From NCBI RefSeq assembly GCF_937616625.2, contig NC_065571.1:5086501-5150500 (forward strand): 64,000 bases of DNA. The letters run 5' to 3'. Of the stretch, positions 10,773-22,394 are shown in pieces (within the stretch, counting starts at the first letter, position 1; the number at the start of each line of letters is the position of its first letter). Below the pieces are notes generated by a model. That model saw nothing but the letters and a program-made list of their open reading frames with translations. It did not search any database and was not told the DNA's origin. Made by a program: the position numbers and the translations under genes. This DNA is from Mercurialis annua. Lineage: Eukaryota; Streptophyta; Magnoliopsida; Malpighiales; Euphorbiaceae.

Positions 10773-12603
10773 ATGGCGAGCGAAGGAACAGTGTTCACAC
10801 CATCACTAGAAGCAATGAAACATGTGAAATCTGAGCAAGGAGAAATGCTCACCAAACCTTTCTTGGAAGTCTGCAAATTGATTTTGCCTGTAATAGGTAA
10901 ATTCTAATCTTAATAATTAAATTCACTTTCTAATTATTTTTTGCTCATTTTATTCTTATTGTTTTTTAATTTTGATCACAGATAAGTTTGGTGCTGCTAT
11001 GTCACTTGTAAAATCTGATATCGGCGGTAACATATCGGTAATTTTTTGTTTTAATTTCTAAGTAAGATTAGTGTTATAGATGGCGATTTTTCGAATTGAA
11101 TAAGAATTTAGTTTTTTTTGTGATAATGTAGAGATTGGAGAATAAGTATTTAAGTGATCCAACTAAGTACACTCAGTTGTACTCTATGGTTCAAGAGGAG
11201 ATTGTTGCTAAAACTGCTAAAGGTTCTTCTAGTTGTACTAATGGTCTTCTTTGGCTAACCAGGTATTTTTAATTGATTGCTGTTGTTTTTATCTTTTTCG
11301 TTGCATTTTGTTTAGTTTTGAGTTGGTTTGGTTTGGTTGCTCGTATTTGTTGGTGTTCAAGTTATGTCGAGTCAAATCAGATAAAAGATCAGCCGATTTT
11401 GTTGGATCAATTCATGTGTGAGAACTCAAGTCCTGCAAAATCGTGTAAATTTAGGCATGATTTCATTCATTTTTTGAATGCCTGATTCTTTTGGAAGTGT
11501 GAAGAATTTAAATTTCATTCCTGTAATTTTTTTAATATGAGAATTGATTAATGAATTGAGAATTCAATTGAATTGATTTCTTGAGTCCTTATAGTTTTCA
11601 AACACTATGTAATTGTTGCGGATGTTCAGTTCTGAAAACTAGATAAACTCGATGTGTGAGTAAGAGAACAAGATAGGAACTTGACAATGCTTATTTTTAT
11701 CTACATTTATTTCCTCATTAATGTTTTGACTTTTGATGTGAAATTGTTTTGTTATTTATTTGTAAAACAGGAAAACCCAAATTCTGAGTTGAATTTGGTG
11801 ACTCAATACTTCTATGATCAAACATTTACAATGGCATTTTTTCATTGATTCATTTATCTGTTTATGTTAACCTCAGAGCAATGGAGTTCCTTGTGGAACT
11901 GTTCCGCAATCTACTTGCTCATCAGGATCAGACTATGTCTCAAGCATGTATAGATTCTTATGGCAAGACACTGAAACGATTTCATGGCTGGCTTGCAAGT
12001 TCAAGTTTCACGGTAACTTCTTCTATCCCTATCTAATTTCAATTTGAAACTCTTATTTGTTAGAGCAGATGTAAATTATATGATGCCTTGCTACATGTTG
12101 ACCTAGATTTATCCAATAGAGTTATATCCTGCCCTTACGGATAATTTACTCCTCAAGCTCATTCATATTCTTTCTACCAATCAAAAGTAGGCTATTTCTA
12201 AGGAGATGTGGTTTCATTTTCTGTTTGTTCTCATTGATTGTTTGCAAACCTGTTCTAATGAGTTGGTCAGCTTATGTTTATATGTTTGATAATATGCTCC
12301 AGATTGCTATGAAGCTTGCACCAGATAGGAAGAAGTTCATGGAAGTGATAGCAGGCTCAGGTGATATTGATGGTGACATGGAAAAATTTTGCTCATCCTT
12401 TTCGCCATTTCTTGACGAGAATCACAAATTCCTGGTAAGAAATTTGACAAATTAAATGGTTTAATCCAAGATCCTTTATGATTTATTGCACGTCTTGAGT
12501 TATACAAAACCAAATTATGTTTAGCAAGCAGTGAATTATGCTTACAAAATCTAATTTGTTGATGCAGGCTAGTGTTGGTATGGATGAACTGAAAGCTTCA
12601 TAA
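10773..12603 (+). CDS. GLTP1: Glycolipid transfer protein 1 (GLTP1-like)
   Basis: Soluble cytosolic protein of the GLTP fold that moves glycosphingolipids, such as glucosylceramide, between membranes. Six exons: 10773-10896, 10982-11037, 11132-11262, 11877-12012, 12303-12434 and 12568-12603; all junctions are GT-AG and in phase. The product is 204 aa, the family length. The headgroup pocket is visible: D54 and N58 in KSDIGGNIS, W101 in LLWLTR, and H140 in KRFHGW. Residue 61, where the human protein has lysine, is arginine. The protein ends in GMDELKAS, a plant GLTP1-type tail. There is no signal peptide. The neighbouring RIC1-like gene keeps the gene pair known in Arabidopsis (At2g33470/At2g33460). 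The related accelerated-cell-death protein ACD11 is a less likely identity because of overall length and the C-terminus. Confidence 0.93.
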
Positions 12604-13971
12604 TAGAAGAGGGCGCTGCTTATCCATTACTCTTTTTGCTCTTATTGCTTGGCTTAAAAACTTATAAAAGAATTTGTTAAATTAAACAATATATTTGAAA
12701 TTATACATCACACATTATTAACTGTTGAATTGTTTTGTTCAGCTTACTAATTCGTATTGTATGGTTTGGTTGGATAGCTCCTTAACATTTTGGTTATTCA
12801 AAATTCAAATCATAGCATGGCATTGCGATCTATTGATCCTAACTAGTTCAGAATTATCGTAGTATTAGGGCTTAATTATATTAATGAGTTGAAAGAAGTA
12901 AAAGAAGTGGACATTCTTCATTCACAACTCAGATATGGCGAGGGCGGGGATACGGGCAAGGGTGTGCAATTGGTTCAAATCAAACTAAAATTGAACTTCT
13001 GTATTATTATTTTTTTCAAAATTGAACTTTGAATCAGCTGGTCCGGTCGGTTGTTTTGATTTGGCTAGAATTTTTTGGTTTGGTTTGATTTTTTCAGTTC
13101 CATTTTAATCAAAAGTGAACTGAAATTATTATACTTTTAAAGTTGAACCGAATCAAAAATTATTTTTTTGTTATTCCGAAATAAATTAAGCTGAATTTGT
13201 CAATCCGATTCAATGGTTCGATTTTGTTTGGTTTTTGCACAATTCTAGATACGGATCGGCATCTATAACTCTTAAATTCATAGATGTTATCTCCCCATTT
13301 CCATGTCCGATTAAGGACTTTCTCATAGCAAAAAAAACATGGATATAAGATTCATGTCCATGAGACCATAACCATGGTAATCACATTTTCAAGGTACGAA
13401 CCATTAAAATCTGACAAGACAGAACATAACTAAAATAATTGTCTCTCTATTCTTAATGAACTACTAAAATATAAAAGTCCGACTTAAGAATGTGGTTAAT
13501 TAAGGAAAGATTGTTTAACTGAAAAGACAAGCAGAACCGTTGTTTGTTAACCGCTTTTCCCGCGTTTTCACTTTTTTTCTTAACCCAAATTTAGCAATCG
13601 AGATTTCTGGTTTCACCCCTGGATTTTTACCCTCAAAAATAGCTCATTTACTAGTTTTGATTTGATTTCTTTTTCACAAGTCCAATGGAAACCGCGTCAC
13701 CACCCAGCAGCCATCAACCTAAACAAAAAAAATTCATTCTCATTCCATTTCCAAACTCGGAGATTCAATTTTTTCATTCGTCTCTCCCTCTTATCCGAAA
13801 TAATTGACATAAAAATAATAATACATTCAATTTTTGTTTATAAAAAATTAGTGATTCAATTAGTTTTCTCATTTCTAATCACCTTTTTTACATCTCCATT
13901 TGAGTTTGTAGCGATTTTTATATATAATTAACCCGTAATTTTGTTTCGGATTTGGCTGCGTAAGAGCAAGG
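12604..13971. other. Intergenic GLTP1-RIC1, with one small repeat
   Basis: Contains the GLTP1 3' end, a TIR-like repeat of TTGGTTCGATTT-type words at 12961-13245, and the leader of the RIC gene. Open frames in 13660-13930 are AT-rich and lack any family match. No gene seen. Confidence 0.6.
12961..13245. repeat. MITE-like repeat rich in GGTTYGRTTTGG words
   Basis: Starts GGTGTGCAATTGGTT and ends with an inverted counterpart near 13230 (GGTTTTTGCACAATT). The interior is a string of GGTTTGGTTTGATT-type words. Similar word-rich stretches occur near 15700, 20890-21000, 30120-30375 and 34780-34870. No TSD was recognised. Confidence 0.5.
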
Positions 13972-14968
13972 ATGAAAGGTCTATTAAGAGGTTTTAGATA
14001 TATTTCTCAAATTTTTGGTATGTGTTTCTTATATTTTCCGATTCCTTTTTCGAGAATTTCCGGAGACGGAATTGATCATTTCTTGAATTTTTGTAGATGA
14101 GAAAGAACCCGAAATGGAAATTGGATTTCCTACGGATGTAAAGCACGTTGCTCATATCGGATGGGACGGTCCTTCTGTCTCTAAGCCAAGCTGGGTAAGT
14201 AGCACGGAAACGAAAATGTTACAAAAATATGTTATAAATACAGAATTTCGGAGTTTTTGAATAGTTATAAAAAACGGATTTATTTTGTGATATGTGCAGA
14301 TGAATGATTTTCAATCTGCTCCAGAGCTAACAAGTGAGACTGCAAATCCTATGTCAACAGGTTTGATTTTGATTCTGAATCTTATAATTATAATTAACTC
14401 TGTCGATCAGATTATAAGAAAATGAAAACATTTCACCTCCATTGCAAATCTAGATACTAGCCAGGGCGAAAAGCAGAAGCGTAGGTCGCGGCGACAAGCA
14501 AATGCGCTAGGCACATCACCAGTGAATTCTCCGAATCGAAAAAGCAGTGAAGGATCGAAGCATTCTAGGCGTCAAACAACTACTGGCATTGAGTCAGGTT
14601 CGCCCGTAAATTCGCCCCCGCCCAAGAACTCGAGGCGCTTACGCTCTTCAAACACCTCAATGGATTCTCCAACTCGGGATTCGGGTAGTGCTAGAGGGAC
14701 GAGGCGGAATCAGACATCAGCTGAATCACCTGTCCGAGAACAACCAGCTATTCCGAGACATTCTCGTGGAAAGAAAAATAAAGAAGCGTCGAGATTTAAA
14801 GACAAGAACTCTAATGCATCAAGCATGTTGGCCTCGTCCGATTGTGCATTTGAACCGTGTGAAGCTGTGCAGGTTCCGGTGCAGGGAACAAAGAATTATG
14901 CCAGCCATCTTACTTCAGTTTTGGAGCTATACGACGAAGAGGTACCACACGAACTCATTGGATGTTGA
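13972..14968 (+). CDS. RIC1: ROP-interactive CRIB motif protein (RIC1-like)
   Basis: Effector of plant Rho (ROP) GTPases. RIC proteins bind active ROP through the CRIB motif and signal to cortical microtubules or actin. Four exons: 13972-14017, 14097-14194, 14300-14360 and 14454-14968, all in phase, giving 239 aa. The CRIB motif is complete near the N-terminus: I24-G-x-P27...V30-x-H32-x-x-H35-x-G37-x-D39 (core [14 protein letters not shown]). The N-terminus [15 protein letters not shown] also resembles RIC1 and RIC3. The rest is a basic, Ser/Arg-rich, probably disordered tail, with repeated S-P-x-R/N patterns around residues 75-140 that look like phosphorylation sites. The RIC1 assignment rests on the N-terminus and on the GLTP1 neighbour; RIC3 or RIC10 types are alternatives. 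Confidence 0.88.
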
Positions 14969-16369
14969 ACATACTGCATGCTGTGCTTTGAATTTTTATT
15001 TTCTTTGATCATACTTGTTTACAATTTTAATAAATTGAGGATGACATTCTCTAATGCGTAAAATGCGTATTTATTACGTGTTCAGACTCGTATCAGACTT
15101 TACACATAAGATTAGTGTTGAAACCTGGGCGGATATCCGATCCAACGATCAGATATACGCCTAGCCAATTGAACGTAGTGGTTGTATACTGAAAAATGAA
15201 CACATTAACAGGATAGAGTTGGAAAGCTGGATAGAGAAAGGTGTTCGAATGCGACATGCTAAAACAACGGAGAGAGACCGGTGATGGTTGCAGCTATGGA
15301 CCAATTCTTAGGCAGACTTAGTATTTATGAGCTCATTCGGTAGATAAAGCGCACCCTCTTCGCTTTAGGCTCGACACAATCTACCTGTGCATTAGTAAAA
15401 TTCAAAATGTGGCATGTCAATAGATACTAAGCAATTTGCTTTTGCTTTTGTTTTTTTTTTTCTTTTGTTTTTTTGCTTTCATATGTATATCTATATGTAA
15501 CCTTGCAGAGTGGAGAAATTCAGCAACATTCAAACTGTATAATTTGTAACTGCAATACTATATTATTGCACACCATTCACAAAATTAAATATGCACACAA
15601 CAATACTATAAAATTGAAACATTTGAATGATGATCTCACTAATTGATAGCAGCGAAATAGCAAATGAAAGTTTATTGATGTAGCCAAATTAGGGGTGAGC
15701 ATTCGGTTTAGTTTAAACCTGAATCGAATTAACCGATCTAGTTTTCAGATTTTAAAAAATTCAAGTTTAGTTGTACATCTATATGTGTAATTGAATGACT
15801 CATTTTATGGCTAAAACCCCTTTTGGATGAGTGTTTTGACATTATCATCATTATTGTTGACGAATTTAGCTTGTACCAAAAATATAAAACATTTTAGTTT
15901 GATTCAAGTAAATTAATAAAATTATAAATAAAATTGGGATCTTTTAATGCTAAATAAACAGTAGAGCAAATTACTCACACCCCTCACGTATGATGTAATT
16001 TGTAATTTACAATTTTATCTCTTTTGTTTGAAAATTAAATAATATAGTCCTCAATTTTTATTTCCATTTACCATTTTAATCCTTCGTTCATGTGTGATGT
16101 TTGTCAACATTATGGTCCTCCATTTTATTTTGTAAGTTTGTAAGTTTATTACTAATAATGTGTACAGCATAGTAAAAAGGATGAAAAGCAAACAAAAGAT
16201 GAAAATCTAAAAGATATCATCATCAATGACAGGCAATATAGAACACGGTTAGTTTGAATTACAAATTACTTGATATATCAAGAAATTCACAAAAGAAGCC
16301 CAATCAAAACAAAAAGAGTACACTAGAGTATATACTCACTAATGTGCAGATTCAACACCATAAATGCAA
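14969..16369. other. Intergenic between RIC1-like gene and KIN-10A
   Basis: 3' regions of two convergent genes. A stretch near 15330-15385 has weak tRNA-like words but no foldable tRNA was recognised. Around 15693-15770 lies a fragment of the GGTTTAGTTT-type repeat. T-rich tract at 15450-15475. No gene seen. Confidence 0.55.
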
Positions 16370-19300
16370 CTAATGTTTTCTAAGAGCGATGAAGGGAGTA
16401 GAATTTAAGTGTTGAGCCAGTTTTGGTGACAAACCATCACACTGCAGCGGCAAGCACGCGTTTGGGGTGACTGGTAGCTTGTTTTCCAAGGAAGCAAATG
16501 GAGTAGCTGGAACGGGGCTTAATGGAGAATAATTCGCTGGTCGCAGGCAAGCAAGGTAGCCGTGAGTTTGGTTGTTGCACATAGGAAGTTTGATTGCCTG
16601 GACTGCTGATTCCTTCTCCTTCGGAATAGGCGCTCCACTTGGATCCTGCACCACACATAACACAACTAGGCATTCAATGAAAAAACACAAACAAGTATTC
16701 CGAGTCATATTCGGAAAGAACCCGACTAAGGAAAATCAATTGAAAAACCACTACTCACCCCCAGCACAAGAAAGCTAAATGCTTTACTATCTGCAGCAAG
16801 ATAGATTTCAATCAGCTTTCGCAGATCAGTAAGTGTCGCGTCCTTCACAACCTTAAGCGTGGTGATGAATTTTCCATTATGTCCTTTTGATGCCTCCCAT
16901 TTCACATGTACATCTATCTGTGAATCATTGTTTTCTTTCAAGGGGTTGCTGGGGTTGTAATTCTCCTTTGAAGCCATTTCCATTGTATCAGATAGATTTT
17001 TCTGAAGTGGCAAGTTTTCTTTTCCAGGAATTCTAGTGACAGAATTTCCTAGAGGTGTCATTAATGGAGATGACTGAGGAATATCATCTTCAAACATCTC
17101 CTTTGCAGGTGCTGGGGTTCCATTGTGATGCGAAAGCTCCCTGTAGTTTCCGCAAAGTGTAAATATGTTTTGGATTCTAGCTCGTCTTGCATCAGCACTA
17201 TCAAGTTCCTCATGTTTCTGATGAGAGCCTGAATCAATATTCCCAGAACCACCGATGATTCTCTTTACCTCTATTACTTCCTTTTCCACTACTTCATCTT
17301 CCGCATTATGTTTATGTTCCTCTTCTTCTACTTCTTCTTCCTCGTATACAGTGCTTAGACATGCTTTACCACCATATGCTGCTGTCAAAGCATTTTGATC
17401 AGCCACCGCCAGATTCAAATTATTTAAATGAGGGTAGCAAGCCAAAGTTCTATTGCTAAACGGCGTAAATGATTCTTGACCACCCATGTCCAAATCCATT
17501 GATTTATCCAAATCCATTGATTTCACCATTCCAGACTCCTCGTCGGCGTAAACATCCAACAGCCTTCTGGCAAAGCTGCTTCCCTCAATTTCTCTTGATG
17601 TATTCACATTATTTTCATCCTTTGAACGGCGTAGCTCAACTTCAATTTCTTCCAAACGCTTTCTCAGCATTTCAACTTCCTGCTGCTGCTGCAGCATTCT
17701 TTCCTCCATTCTCCTCCTCTCCAATTCAACAAACTCTTCAGCCATTCTTTGACACTCCTCCAGCTTCTTTTCCAACTGAGCTCTCACCATCATTGTGCGC
17801 TCATTCACTTTCAAATTGATCTCTTCTTCGCTTACTGCAGATCCCTTCTCTTCAATAAGCGCTCTCAGTGCAGCAATCTCCTGTTCTTTCTTTTGGAGCT
17901 GCTTGTGAGCTTCATTTTTTTCTCTCTCTCTGAGTTTGCTCTCCATTTGTAGCTTATATATGAATTGATCCATGGCAGCTATCTTGGAGACTGCTAAAGG
18001 ATCATCAGTGCCAATTTTATCTTTAGTTGGTGTATGAGGACCGCGCACAATACATTTTGCTTTTGCTCCATATTCAAGAGTGCAGATGGTCTTATGTATC
18101 TCCTTTGGGTCTGGACTTGCACATAGTATCATCAAAATTTTGGATTTATCATCTTCAAAGGAGTCCTGCAAAATGGATTTCTGTGGTCAGCCCTAGATTG
18201 GTTTTATGAACCCATATCCCAAAGAGCAGGAGAAGATAATACAATAGGCAAACAGAAAACGCACAAGAAGATAAGAATTTGATAGAAAGTAGATTTTAAG
18301 CTACTTGTTTCCAAAGAGATGGGGAAATGTCAAACAGAAATGAGTAGATTAAAAACCCGAAGGAAGAAAAGAACTCCATGTCCCGAAAGCTCATAATTTA
18401 GCTCAAATAGTGTACCCTAAGCAAATGTAATTCTATGGTATTAGGGAACCGCTACAAATGAATGAGAAATTACCTGGAGCAGCATTGTCAACTTGCTGTC
18501 TCTAAAGGGCACATGCGAATCTCCATTAGCAATTGACTCAACCACCCTCTTTAATGCTATATTTCCTTGGTTGATCTTAGCAGTCTGTCGTTGCAAATTC
18601 ATACATACAAATTACTCTTTCTTCTTAGTGATAAGATAATTAAATCAAGAAAAGAAAGTAGCAGCATGGTTGGAGGAGAAAAGTAATTTACCTGCATCTT
18701 AGCTTCAAAAGTAGTTTGCCCAGCCTGTTCTATGTTCTCCGAGCCTGCCATATCAACCAGCATCAGTCGTCCCCCCACGGTAGGGACATCCAGAATTATC
18801 TACATAAACATACATTTAGACAACATAACATTATTGTAGGCTAAAAAGACTATCAACTGTGATTTCGAAACAATTCAAAAGAGAGCATACCAGACAATGG
18901 CTCCTAGAACTCCGATCGTTGCAAAGGGTACTCTTAACTATCCTACGCTTCTCCACTTTCTGAATCTCCTTGGAAATTTTTCCAGCTTCAGTCCCTGATA
19001 TGTAAGTGGCATTTTTGGCCTTTTTTCCCATCACTTCTAGTCGTACCTACAAATGCAGATTCCTCATACAGTTAAATAGACTTCTTTCAGCACACAACAC
19101 CTGGAAGTTCTCATCAGCTTAAAATATCACAAATACAGTTTTCAAAATCAATTTCATTTAACTTCATAATTCTTCATGAACCATTACTATTCCATCTCTC
19201 TCCAGAAAATCAAACAGAAATCGTTTCACCTAACTTAATTTACCACATTAAACAACCAAGAACTTCCAGTAAAGCAAATCAAAACTGACCACAGATTCAA

Positions 19301-20024
19301 AATCCGAAAAACTACAGACCCAAACTTTAATATGCATGAGCTAAGTTAACCTTACCTTGGATCCACTGCCACCCTTAGGCCACCCAAACCCGAATCCCCC
19401 ACCAACATTACTCGACAAAAGATCATAAATTTCCTCATTATATATCTCCAAGACAGTAACTTGAACAAATGCCGTAGACACCGCCTCGAATCCCTCTCCA
19501 CTCCCGTCATCTCCTCCATCTCCCAAAATGTCCTTCAATGACTTGTACACAATTCCAGGCTGCTTGGAGCAGCCAAACATGGTGTGACTCTTTCCCGATC
19601 CGGTGGGCCCATACATCATAATAGTACATTTCTGACCTAATCTAACACCATTAATCCTAGACTGAACAAACTTCTCATAGAAGGAATCAAGATCTTCCTC
19701 CTCAGAGAACGAAACCCCATCAAGAGAAAAATCTCGGTACCCGATATCGGCTCGAACCCTAAGAGCTTGATTATTAGGGTTAATTTGCAAGATTGAGGGA
19801 GTGGGTTTTTCTTTTTTGTCAGGAAAATCACGGATTCTGCCAACAACTTCAATTGGGTGGTCTCCTTGAATTGTTTCTTTAAGTGGGGTTGAGTTAGGGT
19901 TTGGAGATGGGTGAGTTTGGAGCCTTGTTGAGTTGAAATTTAGACGGTGTTTAGACTGTGGAGTCTTGAAAGAGTGGGTTTGGTGGTTTGATTTTGAAGA
20001 AGATGCAGGTGTAATTGGTGCCAT
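16370..20024 (-). CDS. KIN10A: Kinesin KIN-10A (phragmoplast-associated kinesin PAKRP2)
   Basis: N-terminal-motor kinesin, expected to carry Golgi-derived vesicles along phragmoplast microtubules to the growing cell plate during cytokinesis. Six exons in transcript order: 20024-19356, 19046-18891, 18799-18692, 18584-18474, 18165-16759 and 16645-16370; all GT-AG and in phase, 908 aa. Motor motifs are P-loop GPTGSGKS (139-146), switch I NDRSSRSH (266-273), switch II DMAGSE (291-296) and then HVPFRDSKLTMLL. A Glu/Lys/Arg-rich coiled coil follows at about 395-540, then an acidic, low-complexity region and a conserved C-terminus. The N-terminal MAPITPASS and the RVRADIGYRDFSLDGVSFSE block match plant PAKRP2 as I recall it (Arabidopsis about 870 aa). 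The start is the first ATG after a GA-rich leader. Confidence 0.95.
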
Positions 20025-20166
20025 TTTTAGCTTTTTTTTTAAAATGTTAATTCAAGATCTGATATTTTAAGGTTCTCTGAAGGGAAGATTGAAGATTTTG
20101 AAAGCTAGGGTTTCAAGATAATACCAGCTTTGTATGGGAAGAAGAAGAATTGAGTTGCACGGGATT

Positions 20167-20182
20167 GAGAGAGAGAGAGAGC
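20167..20182. repeat. (GA)n microsatellite upstream of KIN-10A
   Basis: Eight GA repeats about 145 bases upstream of the KIN-10A ATG. CT/GA tracts are common in plant core promoters and leaders; function is not shown. Confidence 0.6.
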
Positions 20183-21339
20183 TGGGTTAGTCTAAACGGT
20201 AAGAAAATGGGAATAATTTGAAATTTGGGGGTTTTGATGCTTCAAATAATAAGTATCCGTTGAGCATCTAACGTCTCCTTATTTGATTTGATTTCAAGAC
20301 CATCTTTATTAGAAAAGTAGGCCCAACTTATTATGGCCTAGCATCTCAAGTTGTTCCAAATTTTGATTGGAGATTCTCAAAAAAGAGCAGAAAAATGAAA
20401 TGAAAATATTCAAAAATAATTAATTTTTATTGACTGTCGATATTTTTTTATATTTAGTTATTCTAAAAAAGTATATAATTTTTAATTTTAATTTGATGAC
20501 CATTCATTCTAAAAAAATATAGATATCTCAAATTTTTGTTTTTTACTAATTGAAGGAGGGGAAGCGTTGAACCCACGACGAAACTAAATTGTTACCTCGC
20601 GCTTGTATCATTTGAATTATGATTCATTGGTCCTAAATCATATTAAATCAAAGAATTAAAATTACAACTAAATTGATGATAATATTTTATCAAATTTTAA
20701 AATGGGTCGTTGAATAGTGATTGAATTTTAGTAATAATTTTAATATAATATTAGTACTTTCATTAATATTTTAGTAGTATTTTTTAGTATATGATTTATG
20801 TAAGTTACATTTTATCTATTATTTATATATTTAGTATTTCAATTTTTTTCATAATTACTATATATCTATTTTCAATAAATATTTAAATTAGGTGTGTAAA
20901 AGTATCTAGAGTTCTAGTGATCTCTGTTTCAAATTATTCGGAATCGTTAAACTAAATTTCTATACCGAACATACCGAAATAACAAAACCACTTTTATCCG
21001 AGTGGATTTCAATACGGAAATTTCAATTTAGAGGTATTATACATAAAAGTAAAAATCTTAAAATTGTCTTTATTACAAGAATAAATTAAAGTGGATTTTA
21101 TTATGCCATTTTAATTAGAATGATATATTATGAATTTTCAATTCTTATTTTTTTTTAAATTAACCCTCTAGTGACTTAAAAAGGAAAAAGAGAGTGTTTA
21201 GAGTAAGAACTATCGACCATGGAACATACAAACTAGTGGTTATGTTCACTTGTCCATTTGCAGTCACAAATGAAATGAACCTTATACAATTCACTCTCAT
21301 GCGAAATTAAAGACAAAAGATTTCTGTTTATTTATCAAA

Positions 21340-21602
21340 GGGAAAAGGGTCATTTAAGCCCTTTAGGATCAAATAAGCCCTCAACGTCCGAAAAGGTTCA
21401 AATATACCCCAACGTCTTAAAATGTTGACAACCAGGCCCTCGATTTGGACAACCAGGCCCCTAACGTATCATTTATCCATCAAAATTAGGGGCCTAGTTG
21501 TCAACATTTTAAGACGTTAGGGGCATATTTGAATCTTTTCGGACGTTGAGGGCTTACTTGATCCAAAAGTCAAACCTTAGGGGCATAAATGACCCTTTTC
21601 CC
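21340..21602. mobile_element. Mutator-like foldback MITE with 9-bp TSD
   Basis: A 263-bp element starting GGGAAAAGGGTCATTTA and ending with its exact reverse complement. The inversion continues well inwards (CCCTCAACGTCCGAAAAGG on the left, CGGACGTTGAGGGC on the right). Perfect 9-bp direct repeats TTTATCAAA lie at 21331-21339 and 21603-21611. Non-coding. Confidence 0.9.
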
Positions 21603-22066
21603 TTTATCAAAAGAGAAAAATATTGGCAGAATACGTATTTAGGTTCACATATTTGTCCACTTTTTGACACTGAATCTCTATATTTTTTTAGTCGATTTTG
21701 AATCTCTATATTTTTATTAGTCAATTTTGAATCTCTATATTTTTATTAGTCGATTTTGAATCTCTTGTAGACATTATATTCCTCCATTATAAAAATAAAA
21801 TACATATAATTCACACCCCATTAGACGGCATTAGTGCAACCCAAATAACTTGTTCATTTTTTACTTTATATTTTATAAAATTCAATCCCTGCACTTTTAG
21901 TTTGTTGACAATAAGTCTCTAAGTTAATTTTCTTTTTTTAGTTTAAATTGACACTGTTAAAACTTTTTTGTGACAGAATGCAAAACTAAAAGTGCAGGAG
22001 TTCAACGTTGACAAATAGAAACATAAACGTAAGTAATGCAAATTCATAGAAAAAAAATGAAAGCAA

Positions 22067-22172
22067 AATTCGCCCATTCCAAATCTCTCCTTCCGGAAAT
22101 CCATAAACATACGAACCTTTCCATCTTTCTTCGGAACCGGGAGGAGATTTGTTAGCCACTCGGGATAATGCG
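22067..22172 (-). pseudogene. Ty3-type reverse transcriptase fragment
   Basis: The minus strand reads YPEWLTNLLPVPKKDGKVRM followed by FMDFRK, the start of the reverse transcriptase palm in Ty3/metavirid LTR elements (usually PVPKKDGKVRMCVDYRDLN). Coding identity fades on both sides and no LTR is seen, so this is a small relic about 220 bp beyond the FBN4 stop. Confidence 0.75.
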
Positions 22173-22394
22173 AAATAAAGAAAATCCAAAAAAATAGGAC
22201 CGAATGCATATGGACCCGAATATGTGTAATGCTAAAAAGAAATATACAGTTGTACTATGATTCATTTTCAAGTGGCCATACATATACACAACAAAATAGC
22301 AGAAGCCGAACGGACATAAAAGATGCTTATGATATACAAACTTCCTCAAATTGTATTTGTATGGGATGGTAAAGAAACTGCATGAGTTACGAAA

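Larger units (their letters stand above)
20025..22394. other. Intergenic KIN-10A to FBN4: leader, MITE and retrotransposon relic
   Basis: Contains the KIN-10A leader and promoter with a GA microsatellite, AT-rich unique-looking DNA, a Mutator-like MITE (21340-21602), a threefold repeat of GATTTTGAATCTCTATATTTTT words (about 21670-21760), and a Ty3-type reverse-transcriptase scrap (22067-22172). No intact gene. Confidence 0.65.

Noticed and set aside
13662..13931. 89-codon plus-strand frame before the RIC1-like gene
   Set aside because: AT-rich, low-complexity, lies in the promoter or leader and matches nothing known.
15325..15385. Possible tRNA gene (GAGCTCATTCGGTAGA-like A box)
   Set aside because: No complete cloverleaf or convincing B box could be folded by eye; at most a tRNA-like relic.
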